A stretch of DNA of 64,000 bases from Streptomyces sp. PsTaAH-137 (lineage in GTDB: Bacteria > Actinomycetota > Actinomycetes > Streptomycetales > Streptomycetaceae). The translations under genes and the position numbers were made by a program. A model generated the notes under the pieces. That model ran no database searches. It had not been told where the DNA came from and saw only the letters and a program-made list of their open reading frames with translations. Position 1 is the stretch's first letter; each line of letters begins with the position of its first letter. Of this stretch, positions 43,834-52,833 are shown piece after piece. Location: positions 1-64,000 of the forward strand of contig NZ_QLLY01000007.1 of assembly GCF_003259365.1 (NCBI RefSeq), given 5' to 3'.

Positions 43834-44163
43834 ATGGCCAACGGGAAGACCTCATACGTCTGCCTCTCATGCCGGGTCTCGTACAAGCAGTCCTACGACC
43901 GGGCAAGGGAGCGGCTCTGCCCGCGTTGTGCTGGGCCGATGATCCATGCGGGCTCGGCGTTTGCCGCGCCACGGCGGCGAGACACTGCAGCCTGGCGGAT
44001 CCTCACGGTGTTGCTGAACGCCGGCGTGGGCTTCCACAAGACCTGCTGTGGTGGACCGGGGTACCGGCCCCGGTCCCTTCGCGATGTGCGCGATCGGTTG
44101 ACACACGCCCGGCGCAGCGGCGAACCCGTCAGCAAGGCACTCGTCCGCTATCACGTGCCCTGA
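43834..44163 (+). CDS. Small zinc-ribbon protein
   Basis: 109 residues. CLSCRVSYKQSY and LCPRCAGPM form a CxxC-CxxC zinc ribbon at residues 10-35. The remainder is helical and basic, with KTCCGG another cysteine pair. Such proteins are common in actinobacteria with no known function. ATG 43834 is preceded by AGGCTGGGCAC, a weak binding site. It may be DNA- or protein-binding. Confidence 0.6.
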   Translation: MANGKTSYVCLSCRVSYKQSYDRARERLCPRCAGPMIHAGSAFAAPRRRDTAAWRILTVLLNAGVGFHKTCCGGPGYRPRSLRDVRDRLTHARRSGEPVSKALVRYHVP

Positions 44164-44200
44164 TCATGACCCCGAACGCCCAACTGGCCAACTGGCCAAC

Positions 44201-44635
44201 TCAAGCTCCCGCACACCTCTTGAGCCGAAGCCCAGTAGCTGTCATCACCAGAGCCGGATTGGCACCAGCTCCGAGCGTGCGGCCAGTGGTCGTCCACGGG
44301 ACTCCTCTGTCGGGCGAGGTCATCCGCCAAGCCTGACCGAGCCGAGGCCCGACGGCATATGGCGCATGGCGCATGGCCTGGGCTACGGCCTCGTGCGCTG
44401 TGGCGAGCAATCCAAGGTCCGGAGTAGGCGGGTGGTGCACACGCATGCTCTGCCACTCGGATTCCGCCATGGGTGCGGTATCGAGATCGAGCACCTCGAA
44501 CCGACCGGCCAGGTGCACACAAGGTGCCGCCTGGCGAATGTCGTTCAGGTTTGCCCCGTCGTGCCAGGTGAAGGCGATGCCGCTCCTTTCGCAGGCAAGG
44601 AGCTCGTGACGCGATGCCGAATCCGCCGACCGGTC
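44201..44635 (-). pseudogene. Coding frame without a start, downstream of Mrr
   Basis: Directly after the Mrr-type gene stop the same frame is open for about 144 codons and reads protein-like (HELLACERSGIAFTWHD, ANLNDIRQAAPCVHLAGR, EAVAQAMRHAPYAVG). No ATG, GTG or TTG start precedes the first conserved-looking stretch; the first GTG is at residue 36. It is therefore probably a gene that has lost its start, or the tail of a once longer upstream protein. The family is unknown. Confidence 0.35.
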
Positions 44636-45331
44636 TCAGGCAGAGGGACGGCGCTTACCGCCGCCGCGGCCATTGAGCAGCATCAGTTCCTTCAGGTGGG
44701 CGCCTTTGACCCAGGCACCGAGCAGGTCGCGGTGCATGGCCACGATGTCCTGCCGTACAGCCAGGCCAAGGGCGGCCTTCGTGAACGCGCGGCAGGTGGT
44801 GACGAACAGGGCGACGTCCGCGCCGTGCTCGAGGCGGGCGGTGCCGACGAACTTCTGCATGTCCTGCGAGGACACACTCCGCTCGGGCGCGTACTTCTTG
44901 ACCTGGACCACCAGCTTGCGGCCGTCGGCGAGGTAGCCGACGAGGTCGGCGCCCAGGTCGCCACTCTTGCCGCTGACCACCACCTGCGTGCAGCCGTCGC
45001 GCCGACACAGATCAGCGACGTACTGCTCGAACTCCTGCCAGGACAGCGCATCGACCTGCGCCATCGACATCTCCCGCGCCTTGGCTTCCTCCTGCGCCCG
45101 CCACACCCGGTCCCCACCGACCGCCCGCCGGTGCGCCCGCAGTACGGCCCAGCCCACAGAGGTCACCACGGCCAAACCGAGAACGGTCACCAGGACCGGC
45201 CACACCCTCGACCAGTTCGCGGCCGCCCACACCACGACGGCCGCCGTGATCAGCAGGCCTAAGATCTGTATCTTCTGACGCGCACTCTTACGTAATCGTG
45301 GGCGTCGTCGCCGCTGCCGTCGCGCTCCCAT
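44636..45331 (-). CDS. Membrane-anchored Mrr-type restriction endonuclease
   Basis: 231 residues. Two N-terminal transmembrane helices (GLLITAAVVVWAAANW and VLVTVLGLAVVTSVGWAV) precede a C-terminal Mrr_cat nuclease domain: GDLGADLVGY with catalytic Asp, then LVVQVKKYA with Gln and Lys, the D-x(n)-QxK active site. Mrr-like enzymes cut modified DNA. The membrane location is unusual for a restriction enzyme but common in this Streptomyces subfamily. It may act on incoming DNA at the membrane. Confidence 0.8.
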   Translation of the reverse strand: MGARRQRRRRPRLRKSARQKIQILGLLITAAVVVWAAANWSRVWPVLVTVLGLAVVTSVGWAVLRAHRRAVGGDRVWRAQEEAKAREMSMAQVDALSWQEFEQYVADLCRRDGCTQVVVSGKSGDLGADLVGYLADGRKLVVQVKKYAPERSVSSQDMQKFVGTARLEHGADVALFVTTCRAFTKAALGLAVRQDIVAMHRDLLGAWVKGAHLKELMLLNGRGGGKRRPSA

Positions 45332-45622
45332 CGCTCCCCCACTCCCCCGAGCCTGTGATCCGCAGTGTGAAGCGCCGTCAGAAGTCGGGCAAGAGGGCCT
45401 CGTCCACCTCCCAGGTCCGCCGTCACCACGCTCGATGGCCGAATCGGACCGGATAGGAGACGGTCGACCTCGGAGCCGGTTTGGTGCCCCAGCCCTCGAA
45501 ATGCACCGGGTAGGCCGCGTTCGGCCTGGGCCCCCTGGACAGCTCCTCTCGCCGGGCTGGGCCCGGTGGTCAGCCCGGCGAGCTGGCCACCGGGCTCCGG
45601 CACGAAGGCACGGTCCGACAAC

Positions 45623-46045
45623 TCAGTGAGCGACCAGTTCGACCTCGAAGCCGTCACTGTTCTCCAGATACGCGGCGTACTGGTGAGGGCCGCCTGCGCG
45701 GGGGTGACGGTCAGGGAAGAGCAGAGTCCAGCCCCGCTCAAGGGCCTTTTCGGTGAGGGTGTCGACTTCATCGGCAGTTGCCACGTGGAAGGCGAGATGG
45801 TTGAGCCCTGGTGCGCAGCGGTCGTGTCGATGTCCGGTGAGGGCGGGAGACTGCTCGAAAACGAGATAGGTGTGGCCTTGCCGCCAGCTACGTCCGTTCT
45901 CCCAGTCCTGATGGAGGGTGTAGCCGAGGTTCTCCAGGAGCCACCCCCATTCCGTAATGGCTCGGGCGAGGTCGGGGACCCAGATCTCGACGTGATGGAG
46001 GGCACCTGTCGGCGGAGAGGCCGTGGAGGTGGTGGGGTCCGGCAC
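45623..46045 (-). CDS. VOC/glyoxalase-superfamily protein
   Basis: 140 residues. Two beta-alpha-beta modules with typical spacing: LHHVEIWVPDLARAITEWGW near residue 16 and LNHLAFHVATADEVDTL near residue 81, ending in ENSDGFEVELVAH with the usual metal Glu. Members include glyoxalases, dioxygenases and antibiotic-binding proteins, so the substrate is undefined. The start is the GTG at 46045. Confidence 0.8.
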   Translation of the reverse strand: MPDPTTSTASPPTGALHHVEIWVPDLARAITEWGWLLENLGYTLHQDWENGRSWRQGHTYLVFEQSPALTGHRHDRCAPGLNHLAFHVATADEVDTLTEKALERGWTLLFPDRHPRAGGPHQYAAYLENSDGFEVELVAH

Positions 46046-46303
46046 GAGCGCGTTCTCCCGCGAGTCGGCGGTGTTTGTTTAGGTCAGAGCAGGCTATACA
46101 GGAGGCATCGAACGACGGGCGACAAGGTCAACTTCCCTACGTGTACGGGTTTCCGGCCGCCTGTCGACAGCCCGCACGAGGGGTCTGGAGCCGATCAGGA
46201 CTGGGGCGACTGGCAGAGCCTCGGCGCCTACAGAGCCCTTGCCCACAGCCATCAGCCCTCAGTTCGATCCGACCGACCGGTGGCCGTACGGCTCGGGCAC
46301 CTC

Positions 46304-46903
46304 TCAGGCAACGATCCACAAAGTAGTGGTCAGTGCCCCCAGGGCCGCGCCCGCCACGGTCTGCGCCACCGTGTGGTATCCCAGCGCCACACGGGACCAG
46401 CACACGACCACGGCCCCCGCGTACCCCACCAGCCACCACGGGGTGTGCACGACGGCGAGCAGCGCGACCGTGGCCGAGGCGACCGCCGAATCGACGGAGA
46501 TCTTCCAGACGGTGTTCACGCTCAGCAGGACGACGGTCATCAGCCACAGCGCAACCATCGCCAGGATGACGTCCGTTGGGGCGTGTCCCCAGCTCATCAG
46601 AAGTGCGCCGGTCCCGACGGACGCCAGGATGACGAAGAAGATGGGCGCCCGTTTCGTGCGGTCCACGACGTGGCGGTCGCCCCATGCACCCCGTTTCCGC
46701 TCGTACTCGATGTACCCGGCGGGTACCAGGCCGGAGCAGATCGCGCCCAGAAGCCCCCAGGCCAGGCCGGTGAGTCCACCCACGACGGCCCCGATCCCGA
46801 GCATGCCGGCCACGAGTACATTGCGCGGCTGGAGGGCATCCGTGACGACGCGGGCGACGGTGTTCGATGTGCTGAGGGACGGCCGGGCAACGGGCGCGTT
46901 CAC
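46304..46903 (-). CDS. PAP2-like membrane phosphatase, atypical
   Basis: 199 residues with five or six transmembrane helices. It has the PAP2 layout: DRTKRAP for motif 1 and WSRVALGYHTVAQTVAG for motif 3, with its Arg and His. Motif 2, usually PSGH, reads ISVDSAVAS, so the conserved His is replaced by Asp. It may be a degenerate phosphatase or have another role. Such proteins normally act on lipid phosphates. The start is GTG 46903. A palindrome lies upstream at 46949. Confidence 0.65.
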   Translation of the reverse strand: MNAPVARPSLSTSNTVARVVTDALQPRNVLVAGMLGIGAVVGGLTGLAWGLLGAICSGLVPAGYIEYERKRGAWGDRHVVDRTKRAPIFFVILASVGTGALLMSWGHAPTDVILAMVALWLMTVVLLSVNTVWKISVDSAVASATVALLAVVHTPWWLVGYAGAVVVCWSRVALGYHTVAQTVAGAALGALTTTLWIVA

Positions 46904-46948
46904 TGTCGTCCTCGTCCTTCGTCTTCGTTGTCGAGCAAGACGAAGGAG

Positions 46949-46971
46949 TGTACCGAGTTGAACCCGGTACA
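46949..46971. promoter_or_regulatory. Inverted repeat between PAP2-like and FG-GAP genes
   Basis: TGTACCGAG and CCCGGTACA are inverted (8 of 9 positions pair) around TTGAA. It lies between two divergent genes and is a candidate operator or regulatory hairpin. Confidence 0.4.
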
Positions 46972-47044
46972 ACCGCAGCACAACCTGGAGCCCCGACCGC
47001 CCGTCCCACAAGTGCCCCTGTTCGCCGCTTGAGTTGGAGCCCCC

Positions 47045-48529
47045 GTGCGCATACGGACTCGTATACGGACCTACGTCATGGTTGTGCCGGTCGCCACCGC
47101 GGCCACCGCAGTTCTGCCTCTTGGCGCGCCCGCGACGGCGGCCGCTCCGGCGGTGGCCTCGCCGAGGGTGTCGGCCAGTGACGTGAACGGCGACGGCTTC
47201 GCGGACCTCGCCGTGGGGGTGCCGGACGCCACCGTCGACGGCAAGGCCAGGGCCGGATACGTCGACGTGGTCTGGGGCGGGCCGAAGGGGCTCGGCAAGA
47301 GTGGCGACACCCGGGTCACCCAGGCTCTGCCCGGTGTGCCCGGCACCCCGGAGAAGGGTGACCGGTTCGGCGCCGCGGTGAGCACGGCCGACATGAACGG
47401 CGACGGCAGGACGGACCTCGTCGTCGGCGTCCCCGGTGAGGACGTCAACGGCTCCGGTGCCGACGCGGGTACGGTCGTCGTCATCCACGGCGCCAGGGGC
47501 GGTCTCGGCACCGGCGCCACCGTCGTGAACGGGCCCTCGTCGTCGACGGCGTACGGGACGTCCCTTGCGGCCGCGGACCTCACCGGCGACGGCAGAGCGG
47601 ACGTGGCGATCGGCGCGACGGACAGCGTCGTACTGAAGCCGGGCGGCGGTTCGGCGACGACCGTGTTCACCGGGGCGATGGGGGGACGCGCTCCCGTTCT
47701 GGCGACCGGGGACCTGGACGGCAGCGACGACGGCGTCCCCGAACTGGCCACCGGGTACTGGTCGACAACTCCCTTCACCCAGTCACACGTACGCCTGTGG
47801 AGCTGGTCCCCCGAAGAGAAGTCACTGGCCAATTTCTGGAACACCGACAACGCCGGCGTCTCGGCCCTGGCCGCCGGTGATTTCGACGGGGACGGCCACG
47901 ACGATCTGGCGCTCGGCGAATGCCGGGAGATCGCCGACGAGAACATCGACGACCCCTGCGGTCCCGAGGAACTCGCTCTGGGCGGGGGCATCAAAGTCCA
48001 CTTCGGCGCTGGAATCCCCTGGAACTTCGGATACCGTCAGCAGAACCTGAACCAGGAAACCCCCGGTGTCAGGGGCGCCGCCGAGTCCGACGACCACTTC
48101 GGTGCGGCCCTCACCGCCGCCGACGTCAACGGTGACGGCCGCGACGATCTGATCGCCGGCGCGCCCGGCGAAGCCATCGGTGATCGCATCGGGGCGGGCG
48201 CCGCGACGCTGCTCCTGGGCGGTCCGAAGGGTCTCCTCGACGCCGGCGGAGCGGGTCACTCGGTGGCGTTCCACCAGAACACCCCGGGCGTTCCCGGCGC
48301 TGCGGAACCGGGCGACGCGTTCGGCTCCGCGGTCGCGACGGGGGACTACGACCACGACGGCACGACGGACATCGCCGTCGGATCGCCGGGGGAAAACAGC
48401 GGATCGGGCGGCATCTGGGTCCTCCCCGGGGCATCCGCCGTCGGCTCCTACGACTTCACTCCCGGCAAGCTCGGCCTGCCGGCACCGTCGAGCGCCCTGA
48501 GGTACGGCGGGATCCTCGGCAACCGCTGA
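47045..48529 (+). CDS. Secreted FG-GAP/integrin-alpha-like repeat protein
   Basis: 494 residues with a signal peptide (MVVPVATAATAVLPLGAPATAA). At least six calcium-binding FG-GAP repeats follow: DVNGDGFADLAVG, DMNGDGRTDLVVG, DLTGDGRADVAIG, DFDGDGHDDLALG, DVNGDGRDDLIAG and DYDHDGTTDIAVG. The blades form a beta-propeller like that of integrin alpha chains. GTG 47045 has TTGGAG 5 bases upstream. It should act outside the cell, perhaps in adhesion or binding of surface polymers; ligands are unknown. Confidence 0.88.
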   Translation: MRIRTRIRTYVMVVPVATAATAVLPLGAPATAAAPAVASPRVSASDVNGDGFADLAVGVPDATVDGKARAGYVDVVWGGPKGLGKSGDTRVTQALPGVPGTPEKGDRFGAAVSTADMNGDGRTDLVVGVPGEDVNGSGADAGTVVVIHGARGGLGTGATVVNGPSSSTAYGTSLAAADLTGDGRADVAIGATDSVVLKPGGGSATTVFTGAMGGRAPVLATGDLDGSDDGVPELATGYWSTTPFTQSHVRLWSWSPEEKSLANFWNTDNAGVSALAAGDFDGDGHDDLALGECREIADENIDDPCGPEELALGGGIKVHFGAGIPWNFGYRQQNLNQETPGVRGAAESDDHFGAALTAADVNGDGRDDLIAGAPGEAIGDRIGAGAATLLLGGPKGLLDAGGAGHSVAFHQNTPGVPGAAEPGDAFGSAVATGDYDHDGTTDIAVGSPGENSGSGGIWVLPGASAVGSYDFTPGKLGLPAPSSALRYGGILGNR

Positions 48530-48589
48530 TGTCGGACGAGTGCCGAAGGCCGGGGTCTGCGCGGCGAGTCGGACCGAGCGGCTGCGTCC

Positions 48590-48850
48590 TCAGGCCGACT
48601 CGGCGTGGTCCTGATCCGGGCTGACCGGCAGGCCACGGTGTCGGCCGCGCCGGCCGTGCGTGTCACCCTTCCCGCCGTGGATCAGACGTAGTCGGTGTGG
48701 CGAACCGCGTCGCGACGAAGTGACCTCCGGACGCTCGCTTCTGTGCCGGTTGGTGTGCTCCTTCGGGTGGGCCATGCGGTCTTCCAGGCGGTCCATGCCG
48801 AAGAGGAGCAGCCCCATCACCGGCAAGAGCGTGAACGCTATGTAGAGCAT
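48590..48850 (-). CDS. Small membrane protein
   Basis: 86 residues. One transmembrane helix occupies residues 2-19 (LYIAFTLLPVMGLLLFGM), followed by a very basic, His/Arg-rich tail. ATG 48850 has GGAGG about 9 bases upstream. Similar short proteins occur in many Streptomyces. The function is not known. Confidence 0.5.
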   Translation of the reverse strand: MLYIAFTLLPVMGLLLFGMDRLEDRMAHPKEHTNRHRSERPEVTSSRRGSPHRLRLIHGGKGDTHGRRGRHRGLPVSPDQDHAESA

Positions 48851-49110
48851 CAGGAGCTTCCTCCCCGTGGTCGCACTCTTCGGCTGCCCGGCCCGGAAGC
48901 GTTCACCGGCGCAGCTGTGTGGAGGTTGTGTGACGCAAGGAGTGCACCGTCCAACTGGCATGTTCGAGGGCTTCGTTGTCACTCCCCGGGGAGGTTTTGC
49001 CGGGCGTCGCGCGGACAAATGTGCTGCCAGGCACGCCGGAATCGGCGGCCGCCCGGCGCCTGGATGCGCCGGGCCGTCCCACGCTGTTCGCGGCGGAGAG
49101 GAGTACGAGG

Positions 49111-49491
49111 ATGACAGAGGACCTGCCCGCTCGGCCGGCGCCCGGCCCGATGGGAGAGCACGACATCACGGCCGGCCACCTGAGAGGCCCGGAGCTCGTC
49201 GGCTACAAGGTTGAGGCGACGGACGGCACGGTGGGACGGGTGGACGCCGTCTCGAACGAGGTCGGCCCGGAGCATGTCGTCGTCGACACCAGGGACGTAC
49301 TGCTGGGCAAGAAGGTGCTGCTGCCCATGGCGGCCGTCGTCGGGATCGATGAGGAGGCTCAGCGGCTGCGTGTCGGGCACGACGCGGAGAGGATCAAGGG
49401 CGCGCCGCGCTTCGACCGCGACATGCGGGTCACCGATCCGAGCTTCCGCGCACTGATCGACGAGCACTACGGACGGCCCGGCACCGTCTGA
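49111..49491 (+). CDS. PRC-barrel domain protein
   Basis: 126 residues. A PRC-barrel beta fold is seen from about residue 25 (ELVGYKVEATDGTVGRVDA, EHVVVDTRDVLLGKKVLLP, VVGIDEEAQRLRVGHD). PRC-barrel proteins serve in photosynthetic reaction centres, RNA processing or stress in different bacteria; in Streptomyces they are often stress-induced. ATG 49111 has AGGAG 7 bases upstream. Confidence 0.75.
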   Translation: MTEDLPARPAPGPMGEHDITAGHLRGPELVGYKVEATDGTVGRVDAVSNEVGPEHVVVDTRDVLLGKKVLLPMAAVVGIDEEAQRLRVGHDAERIKGAPRFDRDMRVTDPSFRALIDEHYGRPGTV

Positions 49492-49589
49492 GAGGAGCAT
49501 GCCCGGCGGCAGACCATCCGTTCGACGGCGCCCGAGTGGAACACGGTCGGCCGCGGCCCTGCTTGGTGGGCGTACCTCTTCGGGGCGCC

Positions 49590-50399
49590 TCACCACCTCT
49601 GCGTGCCGGGCGCACCCTTGAAGGGGCCCTGCACTTCTCCGGTGATCCAGCCGCCGTAGAAGTCGCCGTCCTGTGCCGTGACCACCTCCCCGGCGACGGT
49701 GCACCGGTCCATCAGGCTCGGGTAGAAAGCGATGAACCCGGCGAGCTGTGCGTAGTCGGGCTCGGGGTGCGGATAGCTCCAAGCGGCGCGGCGACGCACG
49801 TCGTCTCCCACCACGACGTCCCAGTACTGGGCCGCGCCCTTCCACTCACACCAAGTACGCCGACCGTTCGAGCGGATCAGCAAGTCGGTCCGGACATCCG
49901 CCGGAGGGATGTAGAAGACCGGTGGATGGCTGGTCTCAAGCACCCGGATCGCCCTGCCCGTGTCCGCGACGACCTGGCCTGCGCATTCGATACGCACGGT
50001 GCGGTCGTCCGCCCGCACGGCGGGTGGACGGGGGTAGTCCCACACGGATTCGTTCGCCCGTGGTGCAGTAAGTGAGGCGGGTTCGTCTCCTTGCAGGTGG
50101 TCGAGATACACCTCGTCCTCGTAGCACCAGGCCCATTTCTGGCCGGGGCCACGCGAGGACGCCACCGGGTGGCCGCTCGACTCGAAGTGGGCCGTGGCAT
50201 GCGCACCGGGCGAGCTGTCGCTGCACCCCACGTGACCGCAGGCCAGACAGAGCAGCAGGTCAGTCCTGGTACGGCCCTGCTCGGCACAGCGCAGGCACGT
50301 CTCACTGAGCGGAGTCGACGCCGGATCGGCGGTCAGCGCATGTGGACAGGTGCGGCCCGAGGGGCGCCCCCCGTCGGGCCGCACCACCCACCTGCTCAT
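49590..50399 (-). CDS. UBP-type zinc finger fused to a DUF427 domain
   Basis: 269 residues. Residues about 15-80 carry a zf-UBP pattern: CPHAL, TCLRC, LLCLACGHVGC and H-x-H spacing (GAHATAHFESSGH). A second half (about 130-265) is a DUF427 domain with ECAGQVVADTGRAIRVLET, RTWCEWKGAAQYWDV and GFIAFYPS. DUF427 is found in enzyme-like small proteins of unknown activity. The fusion of a zinc finger first known for binding ubiquitin C-termini to DUF427 is notable. The start is ATG 50399 with a weak site. Confidence 0.75.
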   Translation of the reverse strand: MSRWVVRPDGGRPSGRTCPHALTADPASTPLSETCLRCAEQGRTRTDLLLCLACGHVGCSDSSPGAHATAHFESSGHPVASSRGPGQKWAWCYEDEVYLDHLQGDEPASLTAPRANESVWDYPRPPAVRADDRTVRIECAGQVVADTGRAIRVLETSHPPVFYIPPADVRTDLLIRSNGRRTWCEWKGAAQYWDVVVGDDVRRRAAWSYPHPEPDYAQLAGFIAFYPSLMDRCTVAGEVVTAQDGDFYGGWITGEVQGPFKGAPGTQRW

Positions 50400-50741
50400 C
50401 GGTGGTCACCAGGCTGCACCGCTCCGCAACGCTGTCCCTGCTGTGGGGCAAGCGCGTGGGCCCGGGCGCTCACTCTCGCCTCGACGGAATCGAGGGCTGG
50501 CACGGTGGCTTCTCCGCCTACTGTGATCATGTGGACTATTCGCTCGTTCACCCGGCATGAGATGCAGGCGGCGGACACCCCTCGTCGGCCGCGGCCGCAC
50601 GACGGGAGTACCTGCGTAGAAGCGGCCAGCCGATCCGCTTATTTCCGCAACGAAGTCATCATCGGCTGATCCAAAGCTGGGCGGACTCGTTCTTCGCCAG
50701 GTCATGACCGGAGCATCACGTGATCCGGCCGGCGATCGGTC
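50400..50741. other. Gene-free stretch
   Basis: No gene, hairpin or repeat stands out. It probably holds the promoter of the UBP-DUF427 gene on the minus strand. Confidence 0.3.
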
Positions 50742-51422
50742 TCACGAAGAGGCGGCCGGCCTTTCCAGCCCCAGACGGGTCAGGGCTCGGTCATGGACGC
50801 GGCTCAGGAGCAGCAGGGCGCAGGTGGCGCCGATCAACGCACAGAACATGTCCCACTGGGTGTCCCAGACGTCTCCCTGAGTTCCCAGGAAAGCGTCGGC
50901 GGCGTCGCCTCCGGTGACCGCCGCGAGCCATTCCAGCATCTCGAAGACGGCACTGAAGGCCAGGCAAGCGCAGATGGTGAGCGGGGGGAGCCAGCGGCTG
51001 CCGCGCAACGGCGATGTCCGGACGAGGAGTTCGCGTACCAGGACGGCGGGGACGAAGCCCTGCATGAAGTGGCCGAAGCGGTCGTAGGGGTTGCGGTTCC
51101 ATCCGAGCCAGTCGCGTACCCAGTCCCCTGCGGGCACCTCCGCGTAGGTGTAGTGGCCGCCCACGATGAGGACCAGGGCGTGCGCCGCCAGCAGCCCGCA
51201 CAGCAATCCGCTCAGAGGGAAACGGTGACGCAGCAGGATCGCCAGCGGCAGTCCCACCATCACCCATACCGTCTCCAGCAGCCAGGTCGTCGGATCGGCC
51301 GCGCCGAACCGCGACACGACGAGCGCGGCGGCCACCGTGACGGCGAGGGCAGCCGGCAGACGACGCCGGGGCAACAGGCCCAGGGCCGGCGTCGGGGCGG
51401 GGGTGCGGTGGGTGGCGGTCAT
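50742..51422 (-). CDS. YjdF/DUF2238-family membrane protein
   Basis: 226 residues with about six transmembrane helices. Family motifs NRNPYDRFGHFMQGF, AFSAVFEMLEW and QGDVWDTQWDM are present. The family occurs widely in bacteria, and its activity is not established. ATG 51422 has AGGAG 6 bases upstream. It is divergent from the 51694 gene. Confidence 0.8.
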   Translation of the reverse strand: MTATHRTPAPTPALGLLPRRRLPAALAVTVAAALVVSRFGAADPTTWLLETVWVMVGLPLAILLRHRFPLSGLLCGLLAAHALVLIVGGHYTYAEVPAGDWVRDWLGWNRNPYDRFGHFMQGFVPAVLVRELLVRTSPLRGSRWLPPLTICACLAFSAVFEMLEWLAAVTGGDAADAFLGTQGDVWDTQWDMFCALIGATCALLLLSRVHDRALTRLGLERPAASS

Positions 51423-51693
51423 CGCCTGCTCCTCATGTTTCGGTGCGGGCCACCACTGTCGGGCTCGGACGCGAGCGCTCTCATGAGTACGGGTACTCAA
51501 AGCACCGCGCGGCACCTCCCCGGTCGGGGTGAGTGATCGCGGCACCCGGTGCGGGACAGCACAAACGCGTAGCGGCACGTCTGGCACGAGAAGCAGACCG
51601 TCAACGGCCCTGTCGCTGTTCGTGTGGGGCGCCCGCCCCGCCCGAACCTCAGGGGCCCCGCACCATGTGGGCCGTGCGGCGAGAATGGTCACC

Positions 51694-52371
51694 ATGACCG
51701 AGGAATTCCTGTGGGTGTACGAAGGCACCGGGTTGGAGTGGCTGCACGACCGGCTCGGCCGCCCGGACAGCGGAGGGCCGGGACACGTCGTGTCCGAGCT
51801 CGTGCCGGGCGGGTTCGAGGCTTACGTGCGCATCTTCCACCGGTTCGAGGCAGGAGACGGCTCGGGGCGGACCCGCACCTGGAGCTCCCTTGCCGCGGAG
51901 TCGCGCACCGCTTTCCACCCCGAGCTGATGTCCCGCGCGCTGACCGGCCGCCTCGACGCTGTGGGCGAGCTGCTGTGGGAGGTGTACGACGGCGTCCTCG
52001 ATCCGCACAGCCGAGCGGCGCTCGCAGGGCTCCTGACCGAAGTGACGGGCGACCAAGCCGTGTACTTCGCCTACGATCTGCCCGCGCTGATCCACGGGGC
52101 GACCAGTCCCCTCGTACACCGGTCCTCGCTGGCCGCCCTGGAGGAGGTACGGAGATCCGTGGCGGACGTCGTGGGCGACAGCGGTCCGGAATTCTGGTGG
52201 CCCGAGGACCGCAGCTGGGTCGTGACGACGGACTTCGACCTCTTGTCCACGTACGTCGGTTGCTCCGCACGCACCGCCGAGCTTCTCCACGCCGACGGAG
52301 CACTGGAGACAATCGCCGTCACCCCGTCCACCCGCGTCGACAACGCTGCCGAGCAGTACCCGTCCCGGTGA
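51694..52371 (+). CDS. Conserved hypothetical protein
   Basis: 225 residues, acidic and soluble. Typical stretches are FLWVYEGTGLEWLHD, EAYVRIFHRFEAGD, TEVTGDQAVYFAYDLPAL and EFWWPEDRSWVVTTDFD. The Trp-rich pattern suggests a distinct fold, and I believe it is common in Streptomyces, but no function is known. Start ATG 51694; an alternative ATG three codons upstream is possible. The binding site is weak. Confidence 0.65.
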   Translation: MTEEFLWVYEGTGLEWLHDRLGRPDSGGPGHVVSELVPGGFEAYVRIFHRFEAGDGSGRTRTWSSLAAESRTAFHPELMSRALTGRLDAVGELLWEVYDGVLDPHSRAALAGLLTEVTGDQAVYFAYDLPALIHGATSPLVHRSSLAALEEVRRSVADVVGDSGPEFWWPEDRSWVVTTDFDLLSTYVGCSARTAELLHADGALETIAVTPSTRVDNAAEQYPSR

Positions 52372-52605
52372 ATCAGGAGACGCAAGGTGTGGAGGGGTAG
52401 CGGACCCGCTTGGGCGCCGGCTGGTCGTCCGGCTCGCGTTGTGCCTAGTACGCCTCGTCGTGATTGAGGCCGAGGACTGAACGGACCCACTCAGCGATGA
52501 ACTTCTTGCCGCTGACCTGGAACATGAGCGCATTAGGGCCTGTCTTGTGGGCCCTTTGAGCTGATCAGAGCCCTGACCCTGTGTTCACGGAACGAAGGGA
52601 GTCGC

Positions 52606-52833
52606 ATGTCCCGCGTTACCGCTGAAGACGAGACAGAGATGAAGGGGATCACCTTTCGTGCCTGGCGTGGAAAGCACTATGTGACGCTGGCTGAGCTACT
52701 GGTTCGCCTCGGTAGCTTCGGCCTGGACATGAGGTGGCGCGTTGAATTCGACGAGATCGTCGACCCTCGCTGTGCAGAGATGGAGAGACGGTCTGCTGCC
52801 GCAGGCATGGACACGTTGACATGTTGTCCTTGA
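52606..52833 (+). CDS. N-terminal half of a possibly frameshifted small protein
   Basis: 75 residues from ATG 52606 with a good site (GAAGGGAG about 6 bases up). The sequence MKGITFRAWRGKHYVTLAEL and GLDMRWRVEFDEIVDP is protein-like. The end (DTLTCCP) is abrupt, and the next reading frame (52821) continues with plausible sequence, so this may be the first part of one gene split by a one-base change near 52820. Family unknown. Confidence 0.5.
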   Translation: MSRVTAEDETEMKGITFRAWRGKHYVTLAELLVRLGSFGLDMRWRVEFDEIVDPRCAEMERRSAAAGMDTLTCCP

